From: Synergistes sp.
GTDB taxonomy: Bacteria > Synergistota > Synergistia > Synergistales > Synergistaceae
Assembly (NCBI GenBank): GCA_016288355.1
Contig: JAEEYY010000176.1
Span: 1 to 6,752, forward strand
Direction of reading: 5' to 3'
Length of the DNA: 6,752 nucleotides
A program made the position numbers and the translations under genes. The notes beneath the pieces were generated by a model. It was given only the letters and a program-made list of their open reading frames with translations, did not search any database and had not been told where the DNA came from. This document shows positions 5,204 through 6,752 of the stretch, one piece after another; within the stretch, counting starts at the first letter, position 1, and each line of letters opens with the position of its first letter.

Positions 5204-5776
5204 ATGCAGAAGACAGTCGAAGTAAGATGGCACGGACGCGGAGGTCAGGGAGCAAAGAGCGCATCGGCAATACTCGCCGAGGTCCTGTTCGAAGAAGGAA
5301 AACATGTACAGGCTTTCCCGGAATACGGCGCGGAGCGTCAGGGAGCGCCGGTTCGCGCTTATAACCGCGTTTCTGACTCGCCGATCCGCCGCCGCTGCGG
5401 TGTTCTTAACCCCAATATCGTGGTTGTTGTGGATCCTACGATGGTTGAAAGCGCAAACCCGACAGAAGGTTCCGCAGAAGACGCCCTTTATATAATCAAC
5501 AGCGGTGAAGATGCAAAGAAGCTGCGCAGCCGTCTCGGAGTAACCTCAAAAGCCCGTATCCTGGTCGTCGACGCTACAAAAATAACGCTTGAAGAACTTG
5601 GACAGAACCGTCCCAACGCTCCTCTTCTCGGAGCACTTTCCAATGTTTTTACTGATGTCCCGGTAGAGTCGTTCGTTGAACACTTCACCAGCAAAATGAA
5701 AAAGCTCCCGCCGAAAACCCTCGAGGCTAACCGCAGAGCTATAATGAGAGGACGCACGGAGGCCAGATTCGCATGA
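5204..5776 (+). CDS. 2-oxoacid:ferredoxin oxidoreductase, gamma subunit (PorC/VorC type)
   Basis: This 190-residue gamma subunit belongs to the TPP-dependent 2-oxoacid:ferredoxin oxidoreductases, cytosolic enzymes that interconvert 2-oxoacid plus CoA with acyl-CoA, CO2 and reduced ferredoxin. The N-terminus carries the glycine-rich GRGGQGA signature at residues 11-17, after a short beta strand. It is followed by the family stretch FPEYGAERQGAPVRA (about 39-53) and VVVVDP (about 73-78). The length is usual for a separate gamma chain. The ATG at 5204 is chosen because AGGAGG lies 8 nt upstream. The GTG at 5111 would make the attenuator hairpin coding and add 31 unrelated residues. The stop overlaps the next start as ATGA. 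It is the first structural gene after the isoleucine attenuator. The gene order gamma-delta-alpha equals that of porCDAB in Thermotoga and similar Pyrococcus clusters. Sequence alone cannot decide between pyruvate, 2-oxobutyrate and branched-chain substrates. Confidence 0.93.
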   Translation: MQKTVEVRWHGRGGQGAKSASAILAEVLFEEGKHVQAFPEYGAERQGAPVRAYNRVSDSPIRRRCGVLNPNIVVVVDPTMVESANPTEGSAEDALYIINSGEDAKKLRSRLGVTSKARILVVDATKITLEELGQNRPNAPLLGALSNVFTDVPVESFVEHFTSKMKKLPPKTLEANRRAIMRGRTEARFA

Positions 5777-6117
5777 GCAAACCGCAATATTGGCAGGAAG
5801 TCCCGATCGCAACAGTCGCCTTCGGGGCTTCCGCATTAAAAGTACAGACAGGGCTCTGGAGATCCTCCCGCCCCGTAATAGACACCGAAAAATGCATTTC
5901 CTGCTACAAATGCTGGCTTCAATGCCCAGATGACTCGATAGCTACAGACGAAACGGGTAAAGTCAGCGGAATAGACCTCTTCTTCTGCAAAGGCTGCGGC
6001 ATCTGCGCAAAAGTGTGTCCCGCGGACGCGATAACCATATATCCTGAAAGTGATTTTTCCGACGAAGCGGGCAAAACGGGAGAGCACCCGGGGGAGGTCG
6101 GCGCCCATGTCAAATAA
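5773..6117 (+). CDS. 2-oxoacid:ferredoxin oxidoreductase, delta subunit (2x[4Fe-4S] ferredoxin)
   Basis: This 114-residue ferredoxin-like delta subunit carries electrons from the TPP site to external ferredoxin. Two complete CxxCxxCxxxCP motifs bind two [4Fe-4S] clusters: Cys41, 44, 47, 51 and Cys72, 75, 78, 82. The preceding GLWRSSRPVID stretch (27-37) is typical of PorD-type chains (G-WR--RPV-D then the first cluster). The last 20 or so residues are a hydrophilic, poorly conserved tail that also contains the ribosome binding site of the next gene. The ATG overlaps the gamma stop by 4 nt (ATGA), and the end overlaps the alpha gene by 11 nt. This points to tight translational coupling and equal subunit amounts. 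Confidence 0.95.
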   Translation: MSKPQYWQEVPIATVAFGASALKVQTGLWRSSRPVIDTEKCISCYKCWLQCPDDSIATDETGKVSGIDLFFCKGCGICAKVCPADAITIYPESDFSDEAGKTGEHPGEVGAHVK

Positions 6118-6752
6118 GATAAGGGTGATGACGTCCGGCAATCTCGCTTTTGCCGAAGCAATGCGCCAGATCGACCCTGATGTGGTCGCGGCATATCCGA
6201 TCACGCCTTCGACAGAGATACCTATGAAATTCGCCGATTTTGTAGCCAACGGCAAGGTCTCTTCCGAATATATAGCTGTAGAGAGCGAGCACTCCGCGAT
6301 ATCGGCATGCGTCGGGGCGTCGGTCGCGGGCGCCCGCGTTATGACCGCTTCCTCCGCAAACGGCGTTGCTCTGATGCATGAGATCTTTCCGATAGCGGCT
6401 TCTTTCCGCGCCCCGATAGTCTTCGGTCTCGTCAACCGCTCCCTCGGAGCGCCGGTCAATATACACTGCGACCACTCGGACAGCATGCCGGAACGCGACT
6501 CAGGCTGGATACAGATATACTGTGAAGACGCGCAGGAGGTCTATGACACAGTTCTGCTTTCCGTGCGCCTTGCCGAAGACAAACGCGTACTCACGCCGGT
6601 CTTTGTATGCATGGACGGCTTTATAACCAGCCACTGCTATGAGCCTCTCGAGCTGCTTCCCGACGATACCGTTAAGAAGTTTGTGGGAGAACGCACCGCG
6701 CTCTACCCGCTCCTTGACACTGACAACCCCGTCTCCTACGGTTCTTTTACAA
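6107..6752 (+). CDS. 2-oxoacid:ferredoxin oxidoreductase, alpha subunit (PorA type), 3' end outside window
   Basis: The first 215 codons are present; the gene runs off the window edge. The alpha chain holds the pyrimidine-binding half of the TPP site. Typical features are GNLAFAEAMRQIDPDVVAAYPITPST (residues 11-36 region, core YPITPST), the SEHSAISA stretch with the conserved Glu near residue 61, MTASSANGVALMHE (about 79-92), RDSGWIQIYCE (about 129-139) and VFVCMDGF (about 169-176). All match PorA/VorA proteins. Full-length alpha chains are about 390 residues, so roughly half is visible. The start ATG lies inside the delta gene, with GGGGGAGG (6090-6097) 9 nt upstream. A beta subunit gene, carrying the TPP diphosphate site and a further cluster, is expected directly downstream. 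It shares the promoter and the isoleucine attenuator with the gamma and delta genes. Confidence 0.93.
   Translation, partial: MSNKIRVMTSGNLAFAEAMRQIDPDVVAAYPITPSTEIPMKFADFVANGKVSSEYIAVESEHSAISACVGASVAGARVMTASSANGVALMHEIFPIAASFRAPIVFGLVNRSLGAPVNIHCDHSDSMPERDSGWIQIYCEDAQEVYDTVLLSVRLAEDKRVLTPVFVCMDGFITSHCYEPLELLPDDTVKKFVGERTALYPLLDTDNPVSYGSFT

Noticed and set aside
5111..5776. A GTG start at 5111 giving a 221-residue gamma subunit
   Set aside because: It has no ribosome binding site and would translate through the attenuator hairpin. The extra 31 residues do not resemble the family, and the ATG at 5204 has an ideal AGGAGG.
5836..6486. A 216-codon minus-strand ORF opposite the delta and alpha genes
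   Set aside because: Both plus-strand genes there have clear iron-sulfur and PorA motifs; the antisense frame has no recognisable motif or ribosome binding site.
1..6752. CRISPR arrays, tRNA or rRNA genes, insertion sequences
   Set aside because: No regularly spaced repeats, no tRNA-like cloverleaf or rRNA motifs, and no transposase-like frames were seen by eye.

Overview
The window fits a strictly anaerobic, amino-acid-fermenting bacterium of medium to high GC. The Synergistota (a Cloacibacillus/Synergistes-like genome) are my best guess. The reasons are a four-subunit-type 2-oxoacid:ferredoxin oxidoreductase, heavy use of ATA for isoleucine, strong AGGAGG ribosome binding sites and sigma-70-type promoters. 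The taxonomy is an inference from style and was not tested.

Layout. (1) Positions 31-1131, minus strand: a PfoR/PTS_EIIC_2-type membrane protein with its own promoter, a TTG start and an intrinsic terminator. (2) Positions 1298-2281, plus strand: a divergently transcribed DapA-superfamily aldolase. Its motifs match 4-hydroxy-2-oxoglutarate aldolase better than dihydrodipicolinate synthase. (3) Positions 2306-4459: a DEAD-box RNA helicase with a DbpA-type C-terminal RNA-binding domain. It has a long, strongly structured 5' leader of about 280 nt and a perfect 13-bp terminator. (4) Positions 4479-4803: a small alkyltransferase-like protein that keeps the active-site Cys. (5) Positions 4950-6752: an operon for a 2-oxoacid:ferredoxin oxidoreductase in the order gamma, delta, alpha, with the alpha gene cut by the window edge. 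The beta gene is expected just outside.

The main discovery is upstream of the oxidoreductase operon. A TTGACA-17-TATTAT promoter drives a leader of about 155 nt. It encodes a 25-residue peptide, missing from a length-limited ORF search, with six consecutive isoleucine codons (ATA ATA ATT ATA ATT ATT). A perfect 12-bp GC-rich hairpin with a T-tract follows. Upstream RNA can form a mutually exclusive antiterminator, and a 7-bp pairing between the leader's own Shine-Dalgarno sequence and the antiterminator arm completes the classical four-segment logic. This is a textbook ribosome-mediated attenuator, but it sits in front of a ferredoxin-dependent 2-oxoacid oxidoreductase rather than ilv, leu, his or trp genes. 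The simplest reading is that low charged tRNA-Ile turns the operon on. That would mean the enzyme, usually thought catabolic, works at least partly in reverse, carboxylating an acyl-CoA to a 2-oxoacid precursor of isoleucine. A 19-bp palindrome over the -35 box suggests a second, repressor-type control.

Other points are a DEGD rather than DEAD motif II in the helicase and several conserved-looking hairpins in its leader.
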